The notes under the pieces: model-generated
What the model was told of the DNA's origin: nothing
The model's database searches: none
The model's input: the letters and a program-made list of their open reading frames with translations, nothing else
Translations under genes and position numbers: made by a program
NCBI RefSeq assembly: GCF_000264905.1
Contig: NW_006763154.1
Coordinates: 329,482-393,481, forward strand
Direction of reading: 5' to 3'
Origin: Stereum hirsutum FP-91666 SS1
Taxonomy: Eukaryota > Basidiomycota > Agaricomycetes > Russulales > Stereaceae
Length of the DNA stretch: 64,000 nucleotides
Shown: piece after piece, positions 1 to 10,870 of the stretch
How the letters are laid out: the number at the start of each line of letters is the position of its first letter
How positions within the stretch are numbered: the stretch's first letter is position 1

Positions 1-3000
1 CACGATCACGTCAGATTCTACAGAGGGTGACCTCCTCTTCCGTGACGATGACGAAGTATCCTTCTTGACCGGAATCGGAACCGGGACATATACAGGTTTC
101 GTCGACGTCGAAGCGAACGACTTGCCCATGCCCATCGACTTCGGCGGTGGCGTCGGCGCTCGAGGCAGAGCGGCCGGTGCTGGTGCTGGTGCTCTCGTCG
201 TCGTACCCGTACCCATACCCATCAAAGTCGACGTCGAACCAGTCACTCCATTCAGATTCCTAGGCCTAGGAGCCTTGAACCCCGGAATCCTATACGACGT
301 ACCCCCTCCTCCCCCTCCCCCTCCGCCACCCCCATTCCCATTCCCTCCACTCGAGCCCCCGCTCCCATTCACACCAGGTCTCTGCGACGACACCCCAAAC
401 GCCGACACCGAAGAGATCGGACGCATGCCCAATGCCCGCGTCTGTGTGGGTCTTGGTGCCGGGGGGTTCGGGGGTGAGACGCTCGTGCCGTTTCCGTTCC
501 CGCTCCCGTTGCTTCCACTGCCATTGCTACCGATGTTGGTAGCGCCGTTGTTGCCGGTGATAGTGGAAGAAGAACCCGCCCGCCCAGTCGTATACACAGG
601 CTTCAACGTCGGCGAAGCAGACGGCACCGCAAACGGCCTCGTCGGCGATTTCGAATGTGTACGCGAATGTGTTTGGTGTGGACGGGCGTACGGTTGCCTT
701 GACGCGCCCGCACCCGCGATGGAGACCCTTCGCGTTTTAGTCGCCGTGCCCGCACCTCCTCCTCCTCCTCCCGCGCCCGAATTCGAGCCAGAGCCAGAGC
801 CGGAACCAGAGCCCAAGCCAGACGTCGAACCGCCCCCTCCCATCTTGCGCTTCGAAGATCCAACCATCCCCAGCCCCGACCCCACCGCAAACGCGAACGG
901 AACCTCAGGCGGCGTCGGTGTCTTTGGTGGACCTCCACCTCCCTCTCCAAATGACCCAGCGCCCTGCGAACGCGGTGGTGTGAAGGGCGAGCGGAACTGC
1001 AATCCTGCACCACTCCCACCGCCGCCGCCGCCGCCGCCGCCGAAGGCACCTCCACCGAAAGGACTTCCACTGAAAGCGCCTCCACCGCCGAAAGGACTAC
1101 CGAAAGCACCCCCACCCCCGCCTCCACTCGGCCCAGGCTGAGGCTGCGACAGCGATTTAACAAGCTGCGGGCTCTGACTCGCAGTCGGTGCGCTCCCCGT
1201 CGGTTGTCCACCATTCCCGTTCCCGTTCCCGTTCCCATTGCCGGTGGTCGTGTTGCCGGCCGTCGTGGTGGTGGGGAACTCGAACGCAGAATGCACCGAG
1301 GTCGGTCGTCGGCCGTTATCGAACATTTCGGCATCGATGTCCATCTCGAACGGATTCTGCGCGTCCATCGCGAATGTATTCCGCTCCTGATCCCGATCCT
1401 GGTCTTTCTCTCGGTCTTGATATTGCGCCAGCGCGTCCTGGTGATACCGCGCCAACACCTCAAAATCCATATCGATATCCCCATCCGCGTCCGGTTCGGA
1501 CCGTGCGGGCGTCGCGATCGTGCTCGAGGGGGAATGACTGTATTGCGGACTTGCGCTCGGTGGTGAATATTGCTGTTGTTGAGGTTGTTGAAGTTGTGCG
1601 TTGGTGGTGGTGGTGGTGTACGAGCGTCTGCGGCGTTCCCCTCCACCGGCGAATAATCTCGTCGACGTGGTGTTAGTGTCCTCGATGGGTGTGACGAAAC
1701 CACCAGCAGACCGTCTCCGAGAAACCGAAACCGAATCAAGATACGCCTCTGCGCTCTCTGTTCTCTCCGTCCTTACTTTCTCCCTCCCCCCCTCTCTTAC
1801 CGCGTCCCTCTCCCTCTCCCTCGATCCCATCATTTCCTCCCTATCCCTCTCCCTCTCCCTCCCATCCCTCCCCCTCTCCCTCCCCTTCCCCTTCCCCCTC
1901 TTCCCCTCCTCCAACCCCCCACCCCCGCCCCCAGTCCAAGCACCTCAGCTTTAACCCCCCCTCCTCCCCCTCCTCCTCCCCCACCTAATCCCGACCCTAA
2001 CCCAAGACCATGCCCACCAACCCTCCCCCGACCCCTCCTCCGCTTAATCCTCTCCTCCTCCATCTTCCTCTCCCGTTCCTGTCTCATCTTTTCCGCTGCG
2101 TATTGCTTTGAGAGATCGAGCGCTGCTTTCGCTTTTCTGATCATTGGCATTGGGTTTGGGATGGGTTCTGCCTGGGGTGCGAGATGGGGAGAGTGCGGCG
2201 GAGAAGGCGTAGAGGGCCGGGGACCGTATTCATCTGATATGGATGTGGTGGCGGAGGTTGCAGCTGAGGTCATGGTAGTGGTGTTGGCCGTATCGAAATT
2301 CGTACTTATAGAAGGCCGCGGTCGATGTCTACCGGTGCCCGTGCCAGTGCCGGTGGTGGGCATGAGCGGCGGACCCATACTTGATTTCGATTTCGATTTC
2401 GATCTCGTAGAGTTAGAGACGAGTTTCGAAGACGAGGCGATTGCGTTTCCGTTGGAGGATGTGGATGTAGAAGCGCCTGGGGTGGGGAGGCGGAAGTAGC
2501 CTGTGCGGACGGTGGGGAGGACATCGTCGTCGTCGTCGGCGGGGGAGGTATCGGGATCGGGATCGGGGCGGGGTTGTTTGGCTGTAGGATCGTCGTAGGT
2601 TAGTTCGTGTTGCGATCATTGGAGTATAAGAATAGAATAGGATAGAAAAAAATGTAAAAGTGTAAAATGAAGAGATCAAGACGAAGATCGTCGAGACGAG
2701 ACGACCGTTTAGGGTATAAGTACCACGCCCAGCGTACAGAACACATCTACAGGACTCGACAACAACATCAAAGGGCACAGTTAGTCCACCACAGCCATAC
2801 AATTCATATGTCGATCCCAGTGCGTATTCACCACTCCCTCCGACTCTGGTGAAGGTCAATCCTTCATGAGAGGGGGTGCGACGGCACATCGCCCAAGCTA
2901 ACCTAACTCGTTCATCGACGTCGACAGGGGTTCCGTCACGACCGCATAACTCATGCACAGACATTGATTCGGGTTTGACTGTATGTTTGAAGTAGTCGAC

Positions 3001-4424
3001 TCTGGTGAACGATGATCTGCTAGGACAGGGGGGGGGGCGCCACACCGCCCAAACTACCCCCAACTCGTCCATCGACATCGACATCGGGATCGGGATCGGG
3101 TTCAACGCATACACATAACTGATCCGCATCTGAATGAACGACGTGTGCAATCACCAGACTGTGGGATTATTGGCGGGTGGACGCCAGACCAATATCTCCA
3201 CTACGCGATACAATACGGCTCGCGGCATCGGAGCGTCGAGATCAACACCATCCTGCCCTCCCTGAAGACGCTTTGATCCCCTCATTCATTCACCCCCCNN
3301 NNNNNNNNNNNNNNNNNNNNNNNNNNNNNNNNNNNNNNNNNNNNNNNNNNNNNNNNNNNNNNNNNNNNNNNNNNNNNNNNNNNNNNNNNNNNNNNNNNNN
3401 NNNNNNNNNNNNNNNNNNNNNNNNNNNNNNNNNNNNNNNNNNNNNNNNNNNNNNNNNNNNNNNNNNNNNNNNNNNNNNNNNNNNNNNNNNNNNNNNNNNN
3501 NNNNNNNNNNNNNNNNNNNNNNNNNNNNNNNNNNNNNNNNNNNNNNNNNNNNNNNNNNNNNNNNNNNNNNNNNNNNNNNNNNNNNNNNNNNNNNNNNNNN
3601 NNNNNNNNNNNNNNNNNNNNNNNNNNNNNNNNNNNNNNNNNNNNNNNNNNNNNNNNNNNNNNNNNNNNNNNNNNNNNNNNNNNNNNNNNNNNNNNNNNNN
3701 NNNNNNNNNNNNNNNNNNNNNNNNNNNNNNNNNNNNNNNNNNNNNNNNNNNNNNNNAAACGCCAAAGCAATGAAGCACCCCCGATACATCGCCACATCAA
3801 ATCGGGAGAATCTATCCACGATCCCTGAGAACACGATGCACCTAACACGCACCACGCACCACGCCCCAGCCCGATCCTCACGATTTCACTTGCGCACGGG
3901 CCATGAAGCGTGCGTGCGTGCATCACTATCCCCGTGCATCATTGTCACCATCCCCGTGCGTGCGGCAAAGAGACATCAGGACCATCGTCGTGTTCGCGAT
4001 GTGATCAAAAGGGAAACTGACGTAGGCGGCTAACAATGGACGGACGGACGGTGTTAAGCGCGGGAAGAACGCAGCCGCACATAACGCAGAAGAACGCGAT
4101 CGACGTGACGGGGCCGAGCGACGAACAGTTCTCCCCAGATCCAACGCACGAACAGCGACACCCACACCAAAGTATGACCACAAAAAGAAAAGCATGCCCA
4201 GAAAAAGGGGAAAACGACTCACGTATCACAATCCTCGGCGAATTCTTCGCCTCATAAATAAGACCCCTAAGCGGCCCACTATCCGGCTGCGAGTTCTCCC
4301 ACTGTATATAATCCTGCTGCAGCGGCGCCGTCTGTCGTTCGCGCTCGCGCTGGACGAACTGCGAGCCGGTGAGCTGGGAGGAGGAAGGGAAGGTGTCGGG
4401 GTGGTAGTAGTAGTCGACCTCCAT
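1..4424 (-). CDS. Large low-complexity Gly/Ser/Pro-rich protein, 5' part, runs off the left edge
   Basis: I do not recognise the family. Exon 1 is 4424-4223, with ATG at 4424 and donor GTGAGT. Its phase fits an acceptor after the branch-like CTAAC and ACAG, so exon 2 starts at 2581. The fitting intron is about 1.6 kb and contains the N gap, so more exons could hide there. Exon 2 stays open to about 1830. A second minus frame is open from about 1948 through base 1, so a short intron must lie near 1950-1780; I could not fix it. The product has an acidic Asp run, SKSKSK, a charged segment KMRQERERKMEEERIKRRRG likely to be helical, Gln and Asn-Gly runs, long Gly tracts, and a basic SSSRKRRS segment near the left edge. 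A nuclear regulator is possible, but no domain supports that. Confidence 0.6.
2841..3082. repeat. Imperfect direct repeat, two units of about 85 bp
   Basis: Unit 1 is 2841-2925 and unit 2 is 2997-3082. Both start CGACTCTGGTGAA and end in CATCGAC(G/A)TCGAC, with a shared middle CACA(T/C)CGCCCAA(G/A)CTA. They lie inside the presumed first intron of the minus-strand gene. A 9-G run sits in unit 2. Confidence 0.55.
3299..3756. other. Assembly gap, 458 N
   Basis: Unknown bases inside the presumed first intron of the minus-strand low-complexity gene. Exons may be hidden here. Confidence 0.99.
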
Positions 4425-5910
4425 CGTGCGGGGGGCATATGACGGTTGCGGTTTGATGTTTGTTGTTTGTTGTTTGCGGTGATGGGTGGTGGGCGGTGGG
4501 CGGTGGTTGGTGGAAGTGAGACTGTAGAGAAAGGGTGAGCGGAGAGATTGCGAGAGGACTGGATGGGGATACGCTACGCACCTCGTTTCGTTTCGTTTCG
4601 CTTTGACTGATTAGGACTTCAATAACGCAGCGCTGAATAAGCCGCTTCGTCGTACGTTTGTCGTTTGTCGTGCGTGCGCGCGATTGAGGTGTGTTCGAGC
4701 GAGCTGAGGGAGGACGCGTTGCGGCGGATGTGGGGCGGCAGCGAGCGACGATCGCGTCGAGAGGAAAAGGGCGAGGCGAGATTGAGCATGGTGGGAGAGT
4801 TGGCCCGATATTGGGGTCACGTGGGCAGACGCGTCGATTCAGAGACGCGTGTGGCCCGCTTCGTCTCATTATGTACGCGAATTACGGGATGGTCAGGGTC
4901 TACGGACGTTGGACGGACGACTGTCGTTGGATGGATGGTCAGTTCCTGGGGAGAGAGACAGACAGAGGAGCGCCTGTTGGTGATTTTCTTGCATTTTTGG
5001 GCTAGCGGCGTCGATCCTGACGACCCTGCACTCTGCTGTCAACGCACTCCTGTCTCACTCCCTTAGCTCCAAACGGCCTGTACTCTTTCGTCTGGAAAAC
5101 ATACCTCTCTCTCCAGTCCATCTTTCCATAAACCTCATTCAAAGTCGACTACGTCACCGCCCAACTTCACGCTTGCATCCTTCCATCCATCCATCCCGCC
5201 ACACATCCGTGCGAACACCTCCTCCCTCTTCCCATTCCCGTCCCGTGGACCTGCGCGCGTACATAAACAAACACAACCGTACACAACAAAATTTCATGCA
5301 TAAACAAGGGCGGGAGGTTTCTAAGCTATGACATCGACAGCGATCCATTCATGCATATGACTGGCTTACTCGGGTGTCCGAGTCGGTGATAAGGGAGCGC
5401 AGTGGCTGTCAGGGTGGTGGTGATCTTATTGATGTTGATGTTTTGTGCGACTCTGGTCTGGGCGTTTTACTTTTGGCTACGTCTCAGGCTACTTGGCGGT
5501 CGATGACTGGACGATGAAAAGTTGGAAGGATCCATGAGACGTTCTTGTCTTGAACCTGCTTCAACTCATTCTATATGATTTTTCTTCCAGACACAGACAG
5601 GCGAGCACGAGAAGAGGAGGTCCGAGGGACAGTCGCGATCGGAGTGTAGATCGGCTCCGAGTCCGAGGCGGTTTTATAATAACTCTGGGCGTGAGGACCG
5701 TGACGAAGATGGATGGGGATGGGGATGTACGTCAAACCTCCAGATCTCCTCTTGCACAGACTTCAGGCTCACCGTACCATCCCTATGCTTTGCTCTTCAA
5801 GCCCCGCATTCAAGTTCCTCCTTTCCCTCTCCTCTATTCCTCCACCGTGACCCCCTTCATTCGCAACGGCTTCGATTTCGACGTCATTGTAACCTCAAAC
5901 CTCACCAACC

Positions 5911-5990
5911 GTCGACCTCGACCTCGACCTCGACCTCAACCTGACTCACACACCACCTCCGACAAAGCCAAAGCCAAAGCCAAAGCCAAC
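5911..5990. repeat. Simple repeats (CTCGAC)n and (AAAGCC)n
   Basis: 5911-5941 is four to five units of a CTCGAC-type hexamer. 5964-5990 is four units of AAAGCC. A TTCCAAG triplication follows at about 6018-6040. Confidence 0.8.
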
Positions 5991-7122
5991 TCACATCCAC
6001 CGCCGTGCATCATCCCAAGTTCCAAGTTCCAAGTTCCAAATCAAGCTCGCATTCCAAGTCTGAATCGCGACGACCCCTGTCTTTTCCTTCTCCCATGCCA
6101 TCCCATTGCATCTCATCTCTAACTCTTATCTCTCGCTCTTCCACTCCCCATCTCTAACTCTCGCTCTTCCACTGGCAGTCCCCAACTATGAGTCTATGGC
6201 TATGGCCGTCCCAGTCCCCAACACTCGCTCTCGCTCTTCCAGTGGCAGTCCCCAACTACAGTATGTCTATATCCGTCCCATTGACAGTCCTTCAACTCCT
6301 TCCATGAACCACACCTAAACTCTCTACGCTCCGCTCTCTTCCTCGTTTGTTCTTACATACGACCGATTCAGAGAACGAGGACGCTAAGCGGACTCGGACC
6401 TTGCCTCCTTCGTCCGCTTTGGCTGCTTTGATTCTTCGATTGTCAATGGTTTGATCCTTTCGACTGCTTTGATTCTCCTCTTTCGATTCCTTAGCTGGAG
6501 ACCCTAGACCCTAGAGGCTTTGAGACCCTAGACCCTGCAGGCTTTAACAGCTCAGGAGGATCTCAGCTCGGGTCTTTATATCACGGTGGCCGTCTGGAGG
6601 ACCTGAAGTTGAGCGGTTTGGGATAGTGTGCGGTATAGTATGTTCATGAACGGGGTCCGTCGTCCTTTCCTTCGTCCGACTTACCTTCGTCCGACTTGCG
6701 TCACTACTTGAACGCCACAGAACACACCAGTCCCCTTCTCCTCGAACACGACCCGAAAACGCCACACGCCACACGCATCCTGGACTGACCACCATCCCCA
6801 TCCCCATCCCCGTCTCTATCATCCTAGAACTGCCTATCCTCACGTTCACGTTTATGCTCATACGTATACGTAACCCACTACGCCGTAGACAAGGACACTT
6901 AATCGACCACATATACTGTATGTCATTGTGTAGGAGCTGACATACACGACGACTACGGGCTCGACTCTGAATCTGACTCGGTTTCCTGGATAGCTACGCT
7001 ACACTAAGTATCTGTCGCGGGGCTGCAGTCTCGTTCCTGTACGTTCCTTACATTCTTACATGCCTACAACGTTGGTCGCCACCTCCACCTCCCGTTCCCC
7101 CGTTTATCACATCTCATATACA

Positions 7123-7178
7123 TACCATCTCCATCCGATCCATCCATCCATCTCCATCCATCCATCCGATCCATCCCC
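7123..7178. repeat. (CCAT)n-type microsatellite
   Basis: Repeated CCATC/CCGATC units in a pyrimidine-rich stretch. Confidence 0.75.
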
Positions 7179-7510
7179 TTTCTTTTTCGTTTTCTTTTTA
7201 TACCTACGTTCTCCACCGGCTAACACTCGCTGATCAAACATAATAACTCTCCATCCCATGCAATCCAGGCTACCCTCGTCTCGAGTTCGGGAGTTAGCAT
7301 TCAGTTCTCACCATCAAATTCGACAATGTACGACTCTTGAATCTTGAATCTTCACCGCGCCACAATCACAGTCATATTCACACTGACACTGACACTCATA
7401 CTCACACTCACCAAATCCCCAAATCCCCAACTCCCTGGAAGATTCGCTCAAGACATCCACAAACAAAACGAGAACGCTTCCGAGACGTCGGACGCGCGTG
7501 CCTTCGATTT

Positions 7511-7570
7511 TTCATTTTTATTTTATTTTATTTTATTTTTATTTCGACTTGGACTTGGACTTGGACTCTG
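7511..7570. repeat. (TTTTA)n followed by (TTGGAC)n
   Basis: TTTTA units from 7511 to about 7545, then CTTGGA hexamers to about 7570. Confidence 0.8.
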
Positions 7571-7729
7571 ACTGTGTACGAATCACGACCAACGACCAAG
7601 GATCCGGAGTACTAGATGGGTGACGTCGTTTGGGTCCTGTCTTGGTCCTCCTATGATACGGATAGGGATATGGATAGGGATATGGATAAAGCTGCCAGAC
7701 GTCGCCGGTCGGGGCGGCGATAGAACGTA

Positions 7730-7759
7730 GAGATAGAGATAGAGATAGAGATAGAGATA
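7730..7759. repeat. (AGATAG)n microsatellite
   Basis: Five units of a GATAGA-type hexamer, ending in GATAATGATAG. Confidence 0.8.
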
Positions 7760-9435
7760 ATGATAGAGCCTATACATTCAGTCTTGATACGTCGGGGCGG
7801 TGCTATAGCTAGTCACGAACGGGGGCCCGAATTAGAAGACGCGATGGAAGATGGAAGATGGAGATGTTGAGCATGAAAACATGAAAAAAGCGCAGGAAAT
7901 AATTATAACGCAGCTAGCACTGAGCAGAAACACGATGCGCTTCACATGCGGGGATTTGAGACAGTACCAGTCGAAACGACCAGGGTCTGAATCAGTTCGA
8001 GCTCCTACCCACTGACACGAGACAACGACTCAGAGCCCGAATCCGTAACGTCACTGTAACTGAACGCGTCAAAGCAGCGAGCATCAAAAGTGGTTGACCG
8101 TACGCGTGGTGCGAGATACTGGCCCAAGTGCAGGGGTGTGAAGGATATCGATCAGTAAGAATGCCAATGGTTGGTGGTCAGGGACTTTTTCCAGAATTAA
8201 AGCGACTCATCCACAGCAGTATATGTGATTATATCGAACGCAGAGCCGAACCTAGTAAGGGATCCAGACCCAGACGAACCGTGAGCGGTGCTCCGACAAG
8301 ACCATCTCTCAACACACATCAGGCTAGGTATAATCAAATTTAAAGCCGTGTATTCTTCGAGCCCGACCAAGATATATTGAGTATTGAGCGTCCCACTCTA
8401 CCTAGATAAGTATTCCCCGTCTTCTCCTGGAGTGCCCGATTACACCGCCAAACAGTCGCACTAACCAACATAAAAGCACAGCCTGGAGTAGAGCAGCGGG
8501 AAAGACGACACGATGGCTCACCGTAATTTATTCATACTCTGCAGGTTCGCAGTACTACTTCGAACTCTGACACGCAATTTTTAATTTGGAGGCGGAGCTC
8601 GATAAAAAGACCTGTATCGAGTGATATGAATAGAGGGCGGCCTGAGGGAGAAGAGAAAACTCCGAGACGCCACTACTTATTGTGAGTCGAGTCCTCAGTC
8701 CACAGTCCACAAGGCCACATGTTTCCTTGCACCAGGTCTAGTCCAGAAGGCACAACGCAGTTGTCACAAAACACAAAACCATCACGATTTTTCGTTTCCC
8801 AATAGAAGGCTAGCAGTACTATATATTTTGTTTTGTTCAAGAGATGCCCGAGACTTACGAGTACGATGAAAAAACCGGAGGCCATAAAAGGAGAGCAAAA
8901 GGTCCGGCACCGCAAGGCTGGGCAAAATGGGAGACAAGCCGGCGGACGTCAAATTAGTCCATGTTGGCTGCATATCTATATCATGTCGCGGACACTCTCC
9001 TTCTCCCTCAAGAGCATCCTCCTGCGACCCTCCACCGCCAATCGCTTTGCAAAGAAAGAACAAGCAAATCAGACAATCGACAACATTGACATGAACCTGC
9101 AAATCTATCATAGCCCCATGACCGTGACCATCGGCGCCCAGGATCAGAGCGCAAACGGAAAAGGAGCCCTGAGGACACAAAGGGCGAGGACTGACAGGGG
9201 GATCCATACGGGCCATCCGCCTACACTAGCCCAAGGTTTGTCCTCTTCAGCGTCGAGATGGTGTTGATTGACTGTCTGAAATAATCAATCTTCAGCTCAG
9301 CAGTCTGAAACGAAATGTTCGCGGCGTCTACCTCAGCGGGTGAGTATAACCCATCTTTGTTATGTCCATCGACCATGACGTTCAACCCTCTCAGTCCAAA
9401 GCGGACCCCGACGAGATAGTAAAATCCTGGGAGAG

Positions 9436-10870
9436 TCATGATACATAGGGTTTGTCGTCGCCGGTGGTTTTGAAACAGGTCCGTCCGTCCTACAATAAGA
9501 TACGTGTCAGAGAAACTGATTAGCAGATCACACAGGACAACACGTCGTCAAGCTCGTCAAACTCGTCACATAATGGAACACCCCATCATCGTCATCCGTT
9601 CCCTTGCGCAGATACGACTGCCAATACGACGCCGGAAATCTCTGCGACCCAAATCGGGGTACGACTCGCTCTCTCTTTTCCACCTTCAATCTTACCTCTG
9701 CCATAGGTAACTGACGATGTAGTATTTTACCATACAGGTATCTCAGTCCGGGAGGCAGCGCACGAGCGGCTCCTCCATTGACCGAACCAGCCACCCTCCG
9801 TATGCCGTGCCGTGCTGTCCCCTGCGAGCCTCGCAGGCATGGAAGCGCCCCCACGCCGAGCTACCCCTACCCGCTGGCAATACAAACATGCACAGGGGTA
9901 CATTTCATTCCTGAATCGACTGATATCCTCGAGATATCCGCCTTCATTGAGAAGGCAAGCTTCATCGTTACGCCCGAGATCGAGAGGCCGTTAGCCTGGA
10001 CAGGCACTTGATGACGGGTCGTCTCAACCAGCCGACTACTGATGTCGATACGCAACCTCAACGGGAGATCGGCGTTAAACACGGGGCGCTGTCTTCGACT
10101 ACTTACATCGCCAAGGGGCAAGAAGGCTTCGAAGAGGGAAGAGGGTGCACAGCGAGACGGAAGAGAGGGGCGACGAGGGAAGACGAAGAAGATGAGGTCT
10201 GACACACCACGAGGGGCGAAGCCTCAAGGGGATGTGGCCGCTGAGGCGGAACACCGACTAGAGCCTGAACCCCTCAGCAATGGAAAAAGATGAGAGGTAT
10301 AGCAGCTCAGAGTGACGGCGATGGGCCGTCAGCTTGAGAGAGCTAACCAGTTTCATCACCAGTCCACCGTGAGGGGTGACGTGCTCCGAGAAGGGGATGG
10401 CCGGGTGAAAATTCTGAGGGTGGGTGGGTAGATGTAGAGGACGCAGGAGAGAGATCGAATGGGGAGCGAGGGTCGATAAGAGGAAGAGTTCGGAATGTAG
10501 GGGTTGGGGGATGGTTGCGAATAGGTGGATAGGTTTGGGGGTGTACTTCGCGTTAGAGGATTCTGAGCTGTTTATTGTTTCCGGGTTGCACTCACCTTTT
10601 CCTTTTCCTGGCCTCGTTTTATTCTGGTTCCTCCTTCGTCCGCCGGGGCATGGGGAGACGAGCTCCTGCCTAGGTTGAACGTCAATATGTGTTTCGGCCA
10701 ACTTAAGGAACACGTACCCGTTAGGCGCTGCTCTGTTGTTTTCACTGCGTATTTGAGAACATCACGTTGTAACTTGATTCTCTCCTCCGGTAATAGTCTA
10801 ACGTTCCGATGGTTAGCAACGAGTGTCTCAGGCGGGGGGTTGAACACACGCACCTGCCCTCTCGGTCCAT
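9436..10870 (-). CDS. Unrecognised multi-exon gene
   Basis: The 5' end splices cleanly. Exon 1 is 10870-10854 (ATG at 10870), intron 1 is 10853-10798 with branch GCTAAC and acceptor TTAG, exon 2 is 10797-10718, intron 2 is 10717-10670 (GTACGT to CTAG), and exon 3 is 10669-10596 followed by donor GTGAGT. The product begins with a charged helix containing LLPEERIKLQRDVLKYAV. Likely middle exons start at 10413 and lie near 10200-10140, 10010-9870 and 9830-9700, but I could not fix all their joins. The 3' end is clear: exon 9641-9534, intron 9533-9490, last exon 9489-9436. That end encodes SYWQSYLRKGTDDDDG and then a Cys-containing tail TTCCPDGRTCFKTTGDD. I see no signal peptide in the first exons and no known domain. 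The strand is supported by splice phase. A competing open frame on the plus strand at 9778-10011 lowers certainty. Confidence 0.45.

Larger units (their letters stand above)
4425..9435. other. Gene-poor stretch with simple repeats
   Basis: About 5 kb upstream of the minus-strand gene at 1-4424. Short open frames on both strands have no consistent splicing or recognisable motif. The stretch holds many microsatellites and probably promoter sequence. I can support no gene here, although an unrecognised small gene cannot be excluded around 8.8-9.3 kb, where both strands are open for about 140 codons. Confidence 0.5.

Noticed and set aside
65..1141. Long plus-strand Pro-rich ORF of 358 codons
   Set aside because: It is the antisense of Gly-rich coding on the minus strand; the poly-Pro runs mirror poly-Gly runs, and the minus frame continues coherently upstream.
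6491..6544. CCCTAGA-type repeats as interstitial telomere sequence
   Set aside because: Only a few irregular units; they do not match TTAGGG.
8782..9267. Overlapping 144-codon ORFs on both strands
   Set aside because: Both strands open equally; no motif or splicing to choose between them.
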